Assembly: GCF_006542625.1 (NCBI RefSeq)
Contig: NC_044392.1
Span: 88,539,334 to 88,603,333 of the forward strand
From: Nomascus leucogenys
Taxonomy: Eukaryota > Chordata > Mammalia > Primates > Hylobatidae
DNA length: 64,000 bases
Direction: 5' to 3'
The notes beneath the pieces are model-generated. The model had not been told where the DNA came from, made no database searches, and saw nothing but the letters and a program-made list of their open reading frames with translations. The stretch's first letter is position 1; the number at the start of each line of letters is the position of its first letter. Shown piece after piece: positions 1 to 10,912 of this stretch. Position numbers and translations under genes: made by a program.

Positions 1-349
1 AGTATCTCAACATTTCCAAGGTACTCTACTTTTTCGTAACATTTTATTTCCAGGAAAATAGTGCTTGAAAAATCATAAGAAAATAGAAGTATATATATCT
101 TATTATCTATATTTGAAGAGATAAGTATCATCAACAAATGTACTTAACTTGTACAGTTGGGCCCAGAAACATTCAGTGACTCACTAGTACCTCTGAGACA
201 CAATTCAAACTTATCAACTCCATTGAGTGCCTACAACAACCAGACCCCAGCCTGCTTTTCTAGATTGGGCTTTCACTGGCTGTCTGTTGTAAACGATGGT
301 CAAACTCATCTGTTACAATAATAATAGGGATAATAATATCAACAGCCCC

Positions 350-520
350 TACTACTATTTATTGGGAGTTTTATTATATGTTAAGTGACCATGCATTACA
401 TTAATTATTTTATTCATAATAACAGCTTTGTAAAGAATATATTATTGGTCCTATTTTATAGGTATGAAAGTAAAGGCACAGAGAACTTGCTCAAGGTTAT
501 TTTGAGCAAAGTAATGCAGC
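350..520 (-). repeat. MIR fragment
   Basis: Shows the reverse-strand MIR order: a 'ttaattattttattcataataacag' like segment, then a 'ggtcctattttataggtatga' like segment, then a 'cagagaacttgctcaaggt' like segment. It is heavily diverged, so the ends are approximate. Confidence 0.5.
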
Positions 521-683
521 CAATTAGCATAATTAAAAATAAATTAGCAAGTAAGTAAAATTAGCATAAGTAAAATAAAAATTAAAGTAAAAAATAAATA
601 AAAATTAAAGTAATGCAGCTAATTAGATAATCGCAATCATACAGCTAATTAGAGGAGGAACAAGAAATCAATCCCAGGCATGG

Positions 684-983
684 CTGGGCACAGTGGCTCA
701 TGCCTGTAATCCCAGCACTTTGGGAGGCCAAGGCAGGCACATAACAAGGTCAGGAGATCGAGACCATCCTGGCTAAAATGGTGAAACCCCGTGTCTACTA
801 AAAATACAAAAAATTAGCCGGGCATGGTGGCAGACACCTGTAGTCCCAGCTACTCGGGAGGCTGAGGCAGGAGAATGGCGTGAACCTGGGCGGCGGAGCT
901 CGCAGTGAGCCGAGATTGCACCACTGCACTCCAGCTGGGCAACAGAGCAAGACTCCCTCTCAAAAAAAAAAAAAAAAAAAGAA
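684..983 (+). mobile_element. AluY/AluS SINE, full length
   Basis: A complete Alu dimer read on +, from GGCTGGGCAC to an A-tail at about 962-980. The flanks carry a TSD of about 22 bp (662-683 and 984-1005, two mismatches), which shows L1-mediated insertion. The reverse-strand open frame across it is only Alu sequence. Confidence 0.95.
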
Positions 984-1309
984 AAGAAATCAATCCTAAG
1001 CATGGAGAACTTCAAAGCCCAGGCCTTACTGTACTGCTAGTGACTTTTGATTGAAACTTCATTTAATCCTCGCAAGCCTGTGAGGTATGTGTTTTTATTA
1101 TTCCCATTTTATATGTGGAGAAAGTGAGAGTACCAGCATTTCTATCAAAATCTGTCCCAGGTCAAATCCGTGAATTTAAACGCCATGCTAAGCTAATTTT
1201 CACAGCCACTTTCTACTTGCCCATCTGTTTTTTAGTTTTTTGTGGTTGTTGTTCTGTGTGTGTATATGTACAGGTATTCAGCTTAAGCCATTCATTTTCT
1301 CTGAAATGC

Positions 1310-1665
1310 CTTTCTATACCTCACTAATCAAGTGGAAATTTTAGGCATACTTTAAAGCCCATCTATATTCCAAATTTTTTCATGAAGCTTTCCCTTGGTA
1401 CTCTAGTTAGAAATGAGGAATTTACTCACTATCTACATTTTTTACATTGTACTTTCTATAGATGGTCTTTTGTTGTGGTTATTTGTTTATGTTTTTACTC
1501 TCTTCAATTAGATATACAAGCCACTAGCATTTAGAAGCCAGAACTAATGTATTCATCTTTGTATTTCACAAGCACTGTAAGAACACTAAGGGTTATATCT
1601 TATTCAACTATGCTAAATATACTTAGTGTTCAATAAATATTGCTTAAAAGACTTCATGAATGAAT
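1310..1665 (+). repeat. L2 3' end
   Basis: Contains the order typical of L2 3' ends: 'catgaagctttccct', an AT-rich 'tttacattgtactttctata' section, and the terminal 'cttagtgttcaataaatatt' motif. Diverged and therefore old. Confidence 0.6.
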
Positions 1666-2359
1666 CTAACAGTGCCTTACATACAGAATTTTAGGTCTTG
1701 TTATCATACCAAGCTTATGACTTTAGACAAGTAACTTATTTTCAATGAGCTTCAATTGCCTTAACTTTAAAATAAAATTTATAGCTTAAATAATCTCTAA
1801 AGTTCCTTCAAAATTTAAAATTTATATCATGATAATTCTGTGAATAAGTGAATTAGCTTCTAAATAACAGCTCCACAAAACTCATCAATCGTTTTTCTCT
1901 ATTGTGCCTGGTTGAATCTTAATCGCAGGATATTTTATGATATGTTTTTGTTCCATAGAATTTATTAGACACAAAAGAGAAGAAAGAGGGAAACTGTATA
2001 AATAGAGAGCTACAGAATGGGGGAGGGAGAAACCTAAAAGATGATTGCACATAATTATAATTTTAACTATTTCTGACTGAGGTGATTCTGTTTATTTTCT
2101 ACCTGAAATACAGAGGTTGAAATAGCTCGTTCCCTTTTATCAAAGAAAAATATCCATCCTGAGGTATCAGCACCAAATAAAGGAATACAGAACAGATGGT
2201 TATTACTCATATTAGGAGTATTGCAGCCTTTTAATTCATATCTGGTCCTATGATTCATAGACAGTTGAAGCAGAAGCCTGGCCTTAGCCTCTGGAAGTGA
2301 AAAATTAGAACACACAGTGCCATTCTAGAGAAAGGAATAAGCCCAGGTTTTCAACTAAT

Positions 2360-2470
2360 AATAGTAATTTTACCATTTATTGAGCATTGTTCTAGGCACT
2401 TTCTATTCGTTATCTCTAATCCTTAAAACAAGTTCACATTATCTGTGAAAGGCATTGTCTACTGAAAGTG
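2360..2470 (-). repeat. MIR fragment
   Basis: The segment 'tttattgagcattgttctaggcac' followed by 'taatccttaaaacaa' matches the reverse MIR core. Only about 110 bp is recognisable. It lies just upstream of the COL24A1 final exon. Confidence 0.45.
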
Positions 2471-2516
2471 ACTGCTAATGAAATGCATATGAAAGCATTT
2501 TGTTCTTATTTTACAG

Positions 2517-2663
2517 ATTGAAGATGGCAGCTGGCATAAGGCAACATTTCTTTTTCACACCCAGGAACCTAATCAACTTCCAGTGGTTGAAGTACAAAAG
2601 CTTCCTCATCTCAAAACTGAACGAAAGTATTACATTGAAAGCAGTTTTGTATGCTTTCTATAA
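2517..2663 (+). CDS. COL24A1: COL24A1 final coding exon (COLFI C-terminus)
   Basis: The last exon of a fibrillar collagen gene. The acceptor is TTTTACAG ending at 2516, and the frame runs from ATT (2517) for 48 codons to TAA at 2661-2663. The peptide starts IEDGSWHKATFLF and ends SSFVCFL. This is the end of a fibrillar collagen C-propeptide (COLFI/NC1): the W-H-K-A strand, the aliphatic LPVVEV strand and the terminal x-C-F-L cysteine. Within the family it fits the type XXIV/XXVII subgroup, and it agrees closely with human type XXIV as I recall it. The C-propeptide directs chain selection and trimer assembly in the ER and is normally cleaved outside the cell. A 95-codon ATG frame overlaps it at 2500-2787, but that frame is out of phase and is a shadow. 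The upstream collagen exons lie outside the window. COL27A1 is the main alternative, but its end differs (GPACFL). Confidence 0.88.
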   Translation: MEDGSWHKATFLFHTQEPNQLPVVEVQKLPHLKTERKYYIESSFVCFL

Positions 2664-2759
2664 AGTCTCTGAATTAGTTCCAAATTCAGGCTGTTGGCCA
2701 GGTAATTGCTGCAGAGGGAGAAATAAGACAGAAAGATACTGTCGTCATGAAATGCATGT

Positions 2760-2769
2760 AATAAATAAA
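2760..2769 (+). terminator. COL24A1: Candidate proximal poly(A) signals
   Basis: Two overlapping AATAAA hexamers (2760-2765 and 2764-2769), about 100 nt downstream of the COL24A1 stop codon. Confidence 0.45.
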
Positions 2770-3954
2770 GCATTGGCTAAATCTTAAAGAATCTCAGGAA
2801 GAACAGACTTCCTCCTAAGAAGGAGAAAAGGCATTTTTAAAGGACTATGATTGATAAAGTATTTAATTCTTTTAAAAATTATATTGATCTCAGCTTTCTT
2901 AGAGAATTCCCTAGAACTAAAAATTTATAAATATGGAATTTTTCAGGGTATCTTATATTTTTGACTGAGTGCGTAGTACCCATTAGACAGCTGGAGATGC
3001 AGAGCACTGTGGAGCAATACTGGCTAATGCTTCCAAATGTGCACTGCTTCTGTCTAAAAATTACAAGCCACAGTCTAATATGTCTTATTTTCCAAAACAC
3101 TAAGCTGTATTCAGGTCCCGGATGGGCATATACATCTTAGCCGGTGATACACTACCTCTTACGTGTTGCCTCTTTGTGTTGCTTGGTGCTCTTTCGAAAA
3201 CAAGGTGCTTATGGCTTTCATAGACTGTTTCCTTTTTCATCTTTGTCATTCTTCAAAAGTGTATGTACTGGTTACATCAAGATATGTTTTGGTTGTTAGT
3301 ACTTATTTTAATTTGTTTGGTCACACACTTAATAACACGTAAAACTATTTATGTGAAGTCCTTGTTTTATTTTAAAATTCTCTTTGTGTATTTGGAATCA
3401 AAGCCAGCATATTGTAACCTGTGCTTATACGCAGAAGAATTAGATTTCTTTGTTTTTGTTTTATTTTTTATATTGTTGTAAAAATTATTATAGGCCAGCT
3501 ACATCTAGTAGTAGGTTTGGGATAGAGATTGGGGGTTGTGCCATACTGTTTTCAAAGTTCATGATCATCTGGAATGATACTTAGTGTATATATATTTTGT
3601 AAAGTTTTAATTCAGCAAATTTTTTAAATTGCTGCTGTTTTAAATTATAAAAACTTTATATTTCTGCTTTGTAGAAATTATATGTTTTGTAGTATTCATT
3701 GATTTTCTTTCACTGTACTTAAATTTAGTGTTAGTACTTTAAAAATTTTAACTTACCAGTCTTTAAAGCAACATCCAGAAAACAAAAAGTCTTTTCCCAT
3801 TTAAAATAGGCTCAGCCAGTTCAATGTCTCATTATCAGAGAAATGTTAGTTCAATATTGAAAGAAAAATATTATACCTCTTGGTATCTAGAAAAGCTTGT
3901 TCATCCATTATAAATATATCTTTAGCCACAGCAAACCACACTTAACCTATCTAT

Positions 3955-3960
3955 AATAAA
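3955..3960 (+). terminator. COL24A1: Candidate distal poly(A) signal
   Basis: AATAAA at the end of the repeat-free stretch that follows COL24A1. A T/G-rich tract (GGGTGGTATTTGTTTTTCC) follows about 20 nt later, which suits a downstream cleavage element. Confidence 0.45.
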
Positions 3961-4099
3961 AATGTGCTTTAAATAATTTTGGGTGGTATTTGTTTTTCCT
4001 CTTTTGTTACAATATGCTTTTATTATTTATGATAGCCCCTCTGGCATAGGCTTTCTGTATATTTATATTGTTAAGCAGTATCTTTTATATACCTGCAAA

Positions 4100-5070
4100 A
4101 GGATTACAGGACCTGTTTCCATGACAAAAATAAACTCTTACATATATGATCAAATGACTTTCAACAAGTGTGCCAATGCCATTCAATGGAGAAAGGACAG
4201 TCTTTTCAACAAATGGTTCTGGGAAAACTGGATATCCACATGCAAAAGAATGATGTTGAACACTTACCTTATATTACATACAAAAAGTAATTCAAAATGG
4301 GAGCAAATATCTAAACAAAAGAGCTAAAACTATAAAACTTTTAGAAGAACACAGAAAATCCTTCATGACACTGGATTTGGCAATGATTTCTTGGAATGAC
4401 AACGAAAGCACAGTCAACAAGAGAAAAAAATAGACAAATTGGACTCTCTCAATATTAAAAATTCTCTGTGCATCAAAGAACACTATCAAGAAAATGAAGA
4501 AGCAGCCCAAGGAATATGATAAAATATTTGCAAATCATATATCTGATAAGGGATTAGTATCCAGAATATATAAAGAACTCCGGTGACTCAACACTAGAAG
4601 AACTAGCAACCCAGTTTAAAGAATGGGCAAAGGACTTGAATAAACATTTCGCCAAAGATATAGAAATGACCAATGAATAAAAAGATGCTGGCTGGGCACA
4701 GTGGTTCATGCCTGTAATCCCAACACTTTGGGAGGCTGAGGTGGGAGGATTGCTTGAGTCCAGGAGTTCAAGACTAGCCTGGGAAACATAGTGAGACACG
4801 ATCACTACAAAAATTTTCTAAAAATTAGCCAGGCATGGTGGCACACATGTGCAGTCCTGGCTATTTAGGAGGCTGAAGCAGGAGCATCACTTGAGCCCAA
4901 GAAGTTGAAGTTGTGGTGAGCCATGATCACACCACTGCATTCTAGCCTGGGTGACAGAGTGAGACCCTGTCTCGAAAAAAAAAAAAAAAGTAAAGAGAAG
5001 AGAAAATGCCCCAAATCAATAGTCGTTGGGTAAATGCAAATCAAAACCACCAGGAGGTACCAATTCTGTG
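4100..5070 (+). mobile_element. L1 ORF2 3' part (degenerate)
   Basis: Reads as the C-terminal part of L1 ORF2 on the + strand (for example 'ttcaacaagtgtgccaatg', 'caaatggttctgggaaaac'). Stops and frameshifts are many. It is split by an AluJ at 4690-4989. The same L1 resumes at about 5800 after an unrelated insert. Confidence 0.8.
4690..4989 (+). mobile_element. Alu SINE (old, J/S type)
   Basis: A full Alu dimer on +, from GGCTGGGCAC to an A-tail at 4976-4989, inserted in L1 ORF2. The right arm (gagcccaagaagttgaag) is of old J-like type. Confidence 0.9.
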
Positions 5071-5071
5071 G

Positions 5072-5800
5072 TATGATGCAAAAATATATTGGTCTTTATC
5101 TCTGGTTCCTGGCACAGGGCTCCTAAGACTCTTGGAATTTTCTAAGTGAAAGGTGTCTCTTGTTATTTATAATGAATGCTTTTCAGTCACACCTGAGTTT
5201 ATGTTCATAAGGTTTTTTAGAGTGGGGACCCTAAAGAGCCTCAGGATGGAGCTGGTCCCCAGAAAGACCAAGTAATTAGAGGGTTGAGACTTTCAGTCCC
5301 ACCTACTGACCCCTGGAAAGAGGGGAGGGCAGGCCCTGGAGATGGAGCTCTGTAAAAACTCTTGAACAGTGAGATTTAGAGAGTTTTCTGTTTGGTGAAC
5401 ACATTAACTTGCTGGGAAGGTGATACACCCAGTAGGACATGGAAGCTCTGCACTACACTCCGCATACTCTGCCCTGTGCATCTCTTCCAGCGGGCTGTTC
5501 CTAAATTATAATAAACTAGTAAACATAAGTAAAGTGTTTCCCTGAGTTCTGTAAGCCATTCTAGCAAACTATTGAACATGAGGAGGGGCGTCATGGGAAC
5601 CTACCATTTGTAGTTGGTTGGTCAGAATTACGGATGGCCTGGGACTCGCAATTGGCATCTGAAGTGGGTGCTGAACCCATTTATCTGTGGAATGTGATGC
5701 TAATTTCAGGCAGTGTCAGAATTGACTTGAATTGTTGGACATCCAAATTGGTGTCTGAAGAATTGGAGAACTGGTTGTTAGTTTTGGAAAACACCCCAGA
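5072..5800. repeat. Unclassified repeat inserted in L1 (LTR-like)
   Basis: About 730 bp that interrupts the L1: the ORF2 text before it (aatcaaaaccaccaggaggtacc) continues after it (acacccattaggatggc). It includes phrases such as 'tccctgagttctgtaagcc' and 'gaggaggggcgtcatggga' that I associate with a widespread medium-reiteration repeat, probably a solitary LTR. I cannot name the family. No intact coding frame is present. Confidence 0.45.
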
Positions 5801-6640
5801 ACTTTACACCCATTAGGATGGCTATTTTAAAAATAAAAGGAAAATAACAAGTGTTCTCAAAGATGTGGAAAATTGAAAGCCTTATGCATAGCTGGTGGGA
5901 ATGTAAAATGGTACAACCATTGCACAGAATAGTTTTGTGGTTACTTAAAAAAGTAAATAACTTTTTAAAAAGTTGTGTGTGTGTGTATCTATGTGTATGT
6001 ATATATCTATGTATATGTATATATAGCTTTATATATATATGAAGCTAAATGTAGAATTACCATATCATCCAGCACTTCTCCTACATCTAGGTATATACCA
6101 AAAAAAATTGAAAGCAGGGATTCAAATAAATATTTGTATATCAATGTTTATGGGAAGCATTATTACAGTAGCCAAAAGGGATAAACAACCAAAATGTTGA
6201 TAAACAGATGAATAGATAAACAAAATGTGGTATATACATACAATAGAATGTTATTCGGCCTTCGAAAGGAATGAAATTCTGTTATATGTTACAACATGGA
6301 TGAACCTTGAAAATATTATATTAAGTGAAATAAGGCAGACACAAAAGGACAAATAGTGTATGATTCCACTTATATGAGGTACCAAGAATAGACAAATACA
6401 TACAGACAAAAAGTAGAATAGAGGTTACCAGAGGCCAGAGGAGGTGGGAATGAGGTGGGAACTATCCTTTTTTTAATAAGTGCAGAGTTTCTGTTTGGAA
6501 TGACAATGTTTTGGAGATAGATAGTGATGATTGTTGCATAACAATGTTAATGTACTTATTGCTACTGGATAATACACGTTAAAATGATTAAAACAGTCAA
6601 TTTTATGTTATGCATATTCTACCCCAATTTTTAAAAATAG
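5800..6640 (+). mobile_element. L1 3' end (ORF2 tail and 3' UTR)
   Basis: Continuation of the L1 from 5070, including the last ORF2 stretch (gaatgttattcggcc, acatggatgaacc) and an old L1M-type 3' UTR ending near 'attctaccccaattttta'. It contains a TG/TA-rich simple repeat at 5973-6040. Confidence 0.8.
5973..6040. repeat. (TG)n/(TA)n microsatellite
   Basis: A GTGTGTGTGTGT run followed by TATG/TATA-rich sequence inside the L1. The open frames across it are repeat translations. Confidence 0.85.
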
Positions 6641-6934
6641 GGCCTTGGCAAAGATGTCTGTTTTTTCATTTGAAAAAGATAAAAATGTTTTTAAAAGGAG
6701 CACAAAGTTTGCGTGTAAACTAAAGAAACCATATCCTATAATCTAGTTTCAGTCTACATGCTATACATTCTGTTCCAAAAAGTAATAATAACTTAGTTTG
6801 CACTTACATGATTTTTCTAGAGATCATTTAAGAAACATATAGAGGACAGAAATGCCTTGCTTTATGTTTTAAGTGTGTTCCTGAAATATCAAATTTAAAG
6901 CAAATTTCAATCAACTTAATCACAGGCAGTTAGG

Positions 6935-7140
6935 CAGTATAGTAGTTAGGAGTGCTCTGAGGATTCACTGTGTGATTTGGGGTGTATCGTTGTAGGTTCA
7001 TTGTCTCAGTTTCTTTGCTGTAAAATAGTGATAATAAAAATACCTATCTCATTTGGTTGTTGAGTGGATTCAAAAATGGAGAAATGCTTAAAACAGTGTC
7101 TGGCACAAAGTAATCACCATAAACAGTCGCTGCTATTTAT
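6935..7140 (+). repeat. MIR
   Basis: MIR order on +: 'ctgtgtgatttgg', 'tcagtttctttgctgtaaaat', 'atacctatctcatttgg', 'acagtgtctggcacaaagta'. A (CAT)n run follows at 7142-7165. Confidence 0.75.
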
Positions 7141-7141
7141 T

Positions 7142-7165
7142 GCCATCATCATCATCATCATCATT
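7142..7165. repeat. (CAT)n microsatellite
   Basis: Seven uninterrupted ATC/CAT units. The rest of 7170-7410 is AT-rich DNA without recognisable features. Confidence 0.85.
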
Positions 7166-7414
7166 AAAGATTTAATAGTTCTATGATTATTATCACCAGT
7201 TTGTGCTAAATCCCTTAGTAAAATTATTCATCTGCTTTAAAGCCATGCTATCCCCATATTTTGTTGTATATAGATTTTTTTATATATTATAATAATTAAT
7301 TATTAAATATAAAGACTTTCTAAAAATCAAGTGCAACAGATAATGTATACAATTAAGAAAGGTGTTTTGCTTTTCTCCCCATTTTTATGTATTAATGTAA
7401 AAGTTACAGTGGTT

Positions 7415-7715
7415 TGGCTGGGCACAGTGGCTCACGCCTGTAATTCCAGCACTTTGGGAGGCCGAGGCAGGTGGATCACCTGAGATCGGGGGTTCGAGAC
7501 CAGCCTGACCAACATGGAGAAACCCCATCTCTACTAAAAATACAAAAAATTAGCCAGGCATGGTGGCACATGCCTGTAATCCCAGCTACTCAGGAGGCTG
7601 AGGCAGAAGAATCGCTTGAACCTGGGAGGCGGAGGTTGCAGTGAGCCGAGATTACACCATTGCACTCTAGCCTGGACAAAAAGAGTGAAACTCCATCTCA
7701 AAAAAAAAAAAAAAA
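7415..7715 (+). mobile_element. AluS SINE, full length
   Basis: A complete Alu on + with an A-tail to about 7718. TSD AAGTTACAGTGGTT (7401-7414) against AATTATAGTGGTT (7717-7729). Confidence 0.95.
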
Positions 7716-7924
7716 AAATTATAGTGGTTATTACAAAGTAAATATCGTGGACATTTTCTGTAATATGAAACCATAGCAAAAGGAATATTGGGCTTAGAGA
7801 CAGAAAACATGAATCAAGTTTCAACTCTCCCATTTATTGGTTTGCAGTACTTGGATAAGTCACTAATTCTCTGTTATTATCTGTATTGGAATAGAGAGAG
7901 AGAGACAGTAGGTAGGTATATAGA

Positions 7925-8838
7925 GTTTTGTGAGTTTTATCTATATTGGCAAGTTTTTTTTTGGTCTGCTTGTCCTATCAATTACATGAGAGAAGGGTGT
8001 TAAAATCTCCAACCATGACTGTGGGTTTGCCTGTTTCTCCTTTTGTTTCTCACTTTTTCTTGTTTATACGTGTAATTAGTTGCATTCAAATTCACAGTTG
8101 GTGTATCCTGTAGTGTTCTGGCCAATGTTTAACACCCAGCTCACTAAGAGGAAAGAAAGAGACAATCCCTAATTTGTTAGCATTTGCCCATTTCTGTGGT
8201 GTAAATACTTGTACAATGGCTGATTTCAAGCTACAAATAGATTACAGAACATGAAGATAGGAAGAGATAACACGTTGGGTCTAACAAGCTAGTCCAATTT
8301 GGCTTTAGCCCACCATTGGTATGTCATCCTGTTAGAATGATTACTCATTCATTATGAAATATCCGTTTTCTGCTTACTAACTTAATGTTTACTTTTTCTA
8401 TTGTTAGTATAATTATATGAGCTTTCTTTTGGTTAGTGTCTGCATGGCATATATTTGTCCATCCTTTTTTTTTAACATTTTTGCATCCATTCCTTTATTG
8501 TGTTTCTTGTAAGCAGCATGTAGTTGTATTTTTATTTTTAATCCACATTGGCAACTTTAGACTTAATTAGAGTATTTGGTCTGTTTACGTTTAATGTAAT
8601 TACTGTTAAATTTACATTTAAACCTGTCCTCTTACTATTGTGTATTTATCTCATCTCTAATTTGTTTCCTCTGTCCTCCTTTCTTGCCCTCCTTTTGAGT
8701 GGTAAAATATTTTTATTCTGTATTTCCTCTTTTAGCCACTAGCCATATTTTTATTTTCTTTTAGTGGCTACCCTAGAGACTACAGTGGTCACCTTCATAT
8801 CCTTGACTTTGTAGAGGCTATATAAATTAGTACTTTTC
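7925..8838 (-). mobile_element. L1 (antisense, degenerate ORF2)
   Basis: Reverse-strand L1 with phrases such as 'ggtctgcttgtcctatcaatta', 'gagagaagggtgttaaaatctcc' and 'tgtttcttgtaagcagcatgtag'. A stretch of about 220 bp at 8110-8335 does not match L1 and looks like a separate old insert of unknown family. Confidence 0.75.
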
Positions 8839-9133
8839 GTGGTGGCTCAAGCCTGTAATCCCAGCACTTTGGGAGGTTGAGGCAGGTGGATCCTTTGAGT
8901 TCAGGAGTTCAAGACTAGCCTGGCCAACGTGGTGAAACCCTGTCTCTACTAAAAATGCAAAAAACAAAAAAAAATTAGCCAGGTGTGGTGGTACATGCCT
9001 GTAATCCCAGCTACTTGGGAGGCTGAGGAAGGAGAATTGCTTGAACCCAGGAGGTGGAGGTTACAGTGAGCCAGGATCACACCACTGCACTCCAGACGGG
9101 GTGATGGAGTGATATGCCATCTCAAAAAAAAAA
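8839..9133 (+). mobile_element. Alu SINE, 5' end short by about 10 nt
   Basis: Alu on + beginning at GTGGTGGCTC and ending in A-tail 9124-9133. TSD ATTAGTACTTTTC (8826-8838) against ATTAGTATTTTTC (9134-9146). Confidence 0.92.
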
Positions 9134-9165
9134 ATTAGTATTTTTCCACTTTTCAGACAATGCAA

Positions 9166-9246
9166 GCCCAGATCATGCCACTGCACTGTAGCCCAGGTGA
9201 CAGAGTGAGACTCTGTCTCAAAAATAAATAAATAAATAAACAGTGC
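9166..9246 (+). mobile_element. Short 5'-truncated Alu 3' end
   Basis: Only the last 70 or so nt of Alu (from 'cagatcatgccactgc') and a (AAAT)n tail. Both sides carry a 24-bp TSD (9142-9165 and 9247-9270, two mismatches), so it is an independent truncated insertion, not a deletion product. Confidence 0.85.
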
Positions 9247-10300
9247 TTTTCCACTTTTCAGATAATACAATAATATTACTACACTTTAATTCCATTTATC
9301 ACTTCCTGACATTTTGTGGCATTACTCTCTGTATTTTTATTATACGTATATTTAAAACCCTAAATATTTTAAACTGACGGTTCATTTAGTTTTTTCTGCC
9401 TATTTATCCTTTTCTATGCTTTCTTTTTTGTTGTTTTTTAAAACATTTTTGTTTATATATAACAGTTGTACATATTTTGGGGATACATGTATTATTTGGG
9501 GGATACATATAACATTTTGATACATGTATACAATGCGTAATGATCAAATTAAGGTAATAAGAACATCCATCACCTCAAACATTTATTTTTCCTTTGTGTT
9601 GGAAACTACTATTTTTAGTTGTTTGAGGAACTTCTATACTGTTTTCCATAATGGCTGTCCTACTTTACATTCCCACCAACAATGTATGAGCATTCCCCTT
9701 TCTCCTCATCTCCTTGCCAACATTTATGTCTTTTTTATAATAACCATTCTAAATGGGATAAGATGATGTCTCATTGTACTTTTGATTTGCATTTCCCTGA
9801 TGATTAGTGATGTTGAGAATTTTTTCATATACCTGTTGGTCATTTGTGTATCTTTAGAGAAATATCTATTCAGGTCTTGTGCTGATTTTTTTAATAAGAT
9901 CATTGGTTTCTTTGCTATTGAGTTGTTCGAGTGCCTTAAATATTCTGGTTATTAGTCCTGGTTGGATTGATCATTTTCAAATACTTTCTCTCATTCTGTG
10001 GGATGTCTCTCTTCACTTTTTGTTGATTGTTTCCTTTGCTGCACAGAAACTTTTAGGCTTGATGTAATCCCATCTGTGTATTTTTAAATTGTGTTATTTG
10101 TTTTTGTTTGTTTTTACTATTGAGTTGTTTGAATCCCCTAAATATTCTGGTTATTAGTCCCTTCTTGGATGGATAATTTTCAAATATTTTCTCCCATTCT
10201 GTGAGTTGCCTCTTCACTTTTTGTTTATTGTTTTCTTTGCTGCACAGAAGCTTTTAGGTTTGATGTAATCCTATCTGTGTACTTTTGCTTTGTTACCTTT
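9247..10300 (-). mobile_element. L1 (antisense 3' UTR and ORF2 tail), with internal duplication
   Basis: Reverse-strand L1 3' UTR (phrases around 'gatacatgtatacaatgcg') followed by the ORF2 C-terminal region ('cccaccaacaatgtatgagc', 'tttgatttgcatttccctgat'). Two diverged copies of the same ORF2 segment lie in direct tandem at 9911-10080 and 10113-10280. Confidence 0.85.
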
Positions 10301-10579
10301 GCTTTTGAGGTCTTACTCAAAAAATCTATGCTTTTCTTTCGTTCATTACCATGCTTTCACCTGGGATAATTTGCCTTCTGCTAGAGAACCTCCTTAAGTA
10401 CTTCTTTTCATGTGAATCTGCTGGTAAAAAATTACCTTCATTTTTTTGTCTGAAAATTATTTCCTTTGTCTATGGGATATTTTTACTGGGTATAGAATTG
10501 CAGATTATCATTTGTTTTCTTTTAAAGATATTATTCTATTGTTCTCTAGCTTCCATAATTTCTGTTTAAATATCAGCAT

Positions 10580-10586
10580 GAAGTTT

Positions 10587-10626
<40 letters not shown>

Positions 10627-10912
10627 TTTTTGAGACAATCTCACTCTGTCATCCAGACTGGAGTGCAGTGGTGCAATCTCAGCTCACTGCAACCTCTGCC
10701 TCCTGGGTTCAAGCGATTCTCCTGCCTCAGCCTCCCAAGTAGCTGGGATTACAGGTGGCCACCACCACACGTGGCTAATTTTTGTAATTTTAGTAGAGAC
10801 AGGATTTTACCATATTGGCCAGGCTGGTATCGAGCTCCTGACCTTAGGTGATCTGCCCAGCTCAGCTTCCTAAAGTGCTGGGATTACAGGCATGAGCCAC
10901 CATGCCTGTCCA
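10580..10912 (-). mobile_element. Alu SINE with (TTTA)n tail
   Basis: A reverse-strand Alu whose A-tail has become a (TTTA)n microsatellite (10585-10625). The body runs from 'tgagacaatctcactctgtc' to 'gagccaccatgcctgtcc'. Confidence 0.93.

Larger units (their letters stand above)
1..2516 (+). other. COL24A1: COL24A1 last intron (3' part)
   Basis: This stretch precedes the acceptor TTTTACAG at 2509-2516. I found no other exon of the collagen C-propeptide in it on either strand. It holds two MIR-like pieces (about 350-520 and 1060-1140), an L2 3' end (about 1310-1665), an AluY (684-983) and another MIR-like piece (about 2360-2470). The rest is AT-rich DNA without recognisable features. Intron status is inferred from the exon that follows. 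Confidence 0.75.
2664..3980 (+). other. COL24A1: Probable COL24A1 3' UTR
   Basis: About 1.3 kb with no recognisable interspersed repeats, directly after the COL24A1 stop codon. Overlapping AATAAA hexamers lie at 2760-2765 and 2764-2769, which would give a short 3' UTR of about 120 nt. Another AATAAA at 3955-3960 would give a long form of about 1.3 kb. L1 sequence begins soon after, at about 4100. The repeat-free character favours use of the long form, but the actual cleavage site cannot be read from sequence alone. Confidence 0.55.

Noticed and set aside
1..2516. Search for further COL24A1 C-propeptide exons
   Set aside because: No COLFI-like coding stretch with splice sites was seen; the 2067-2315 reverse frame is on the wrong strand and has no collagen features.
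2500..2787. 95-codon ATG frame as a small protein
   Set aside because: It is out of frame with the COL24A1 exon that occupies the same bases, and its ATG lies next to the splice acceptor.
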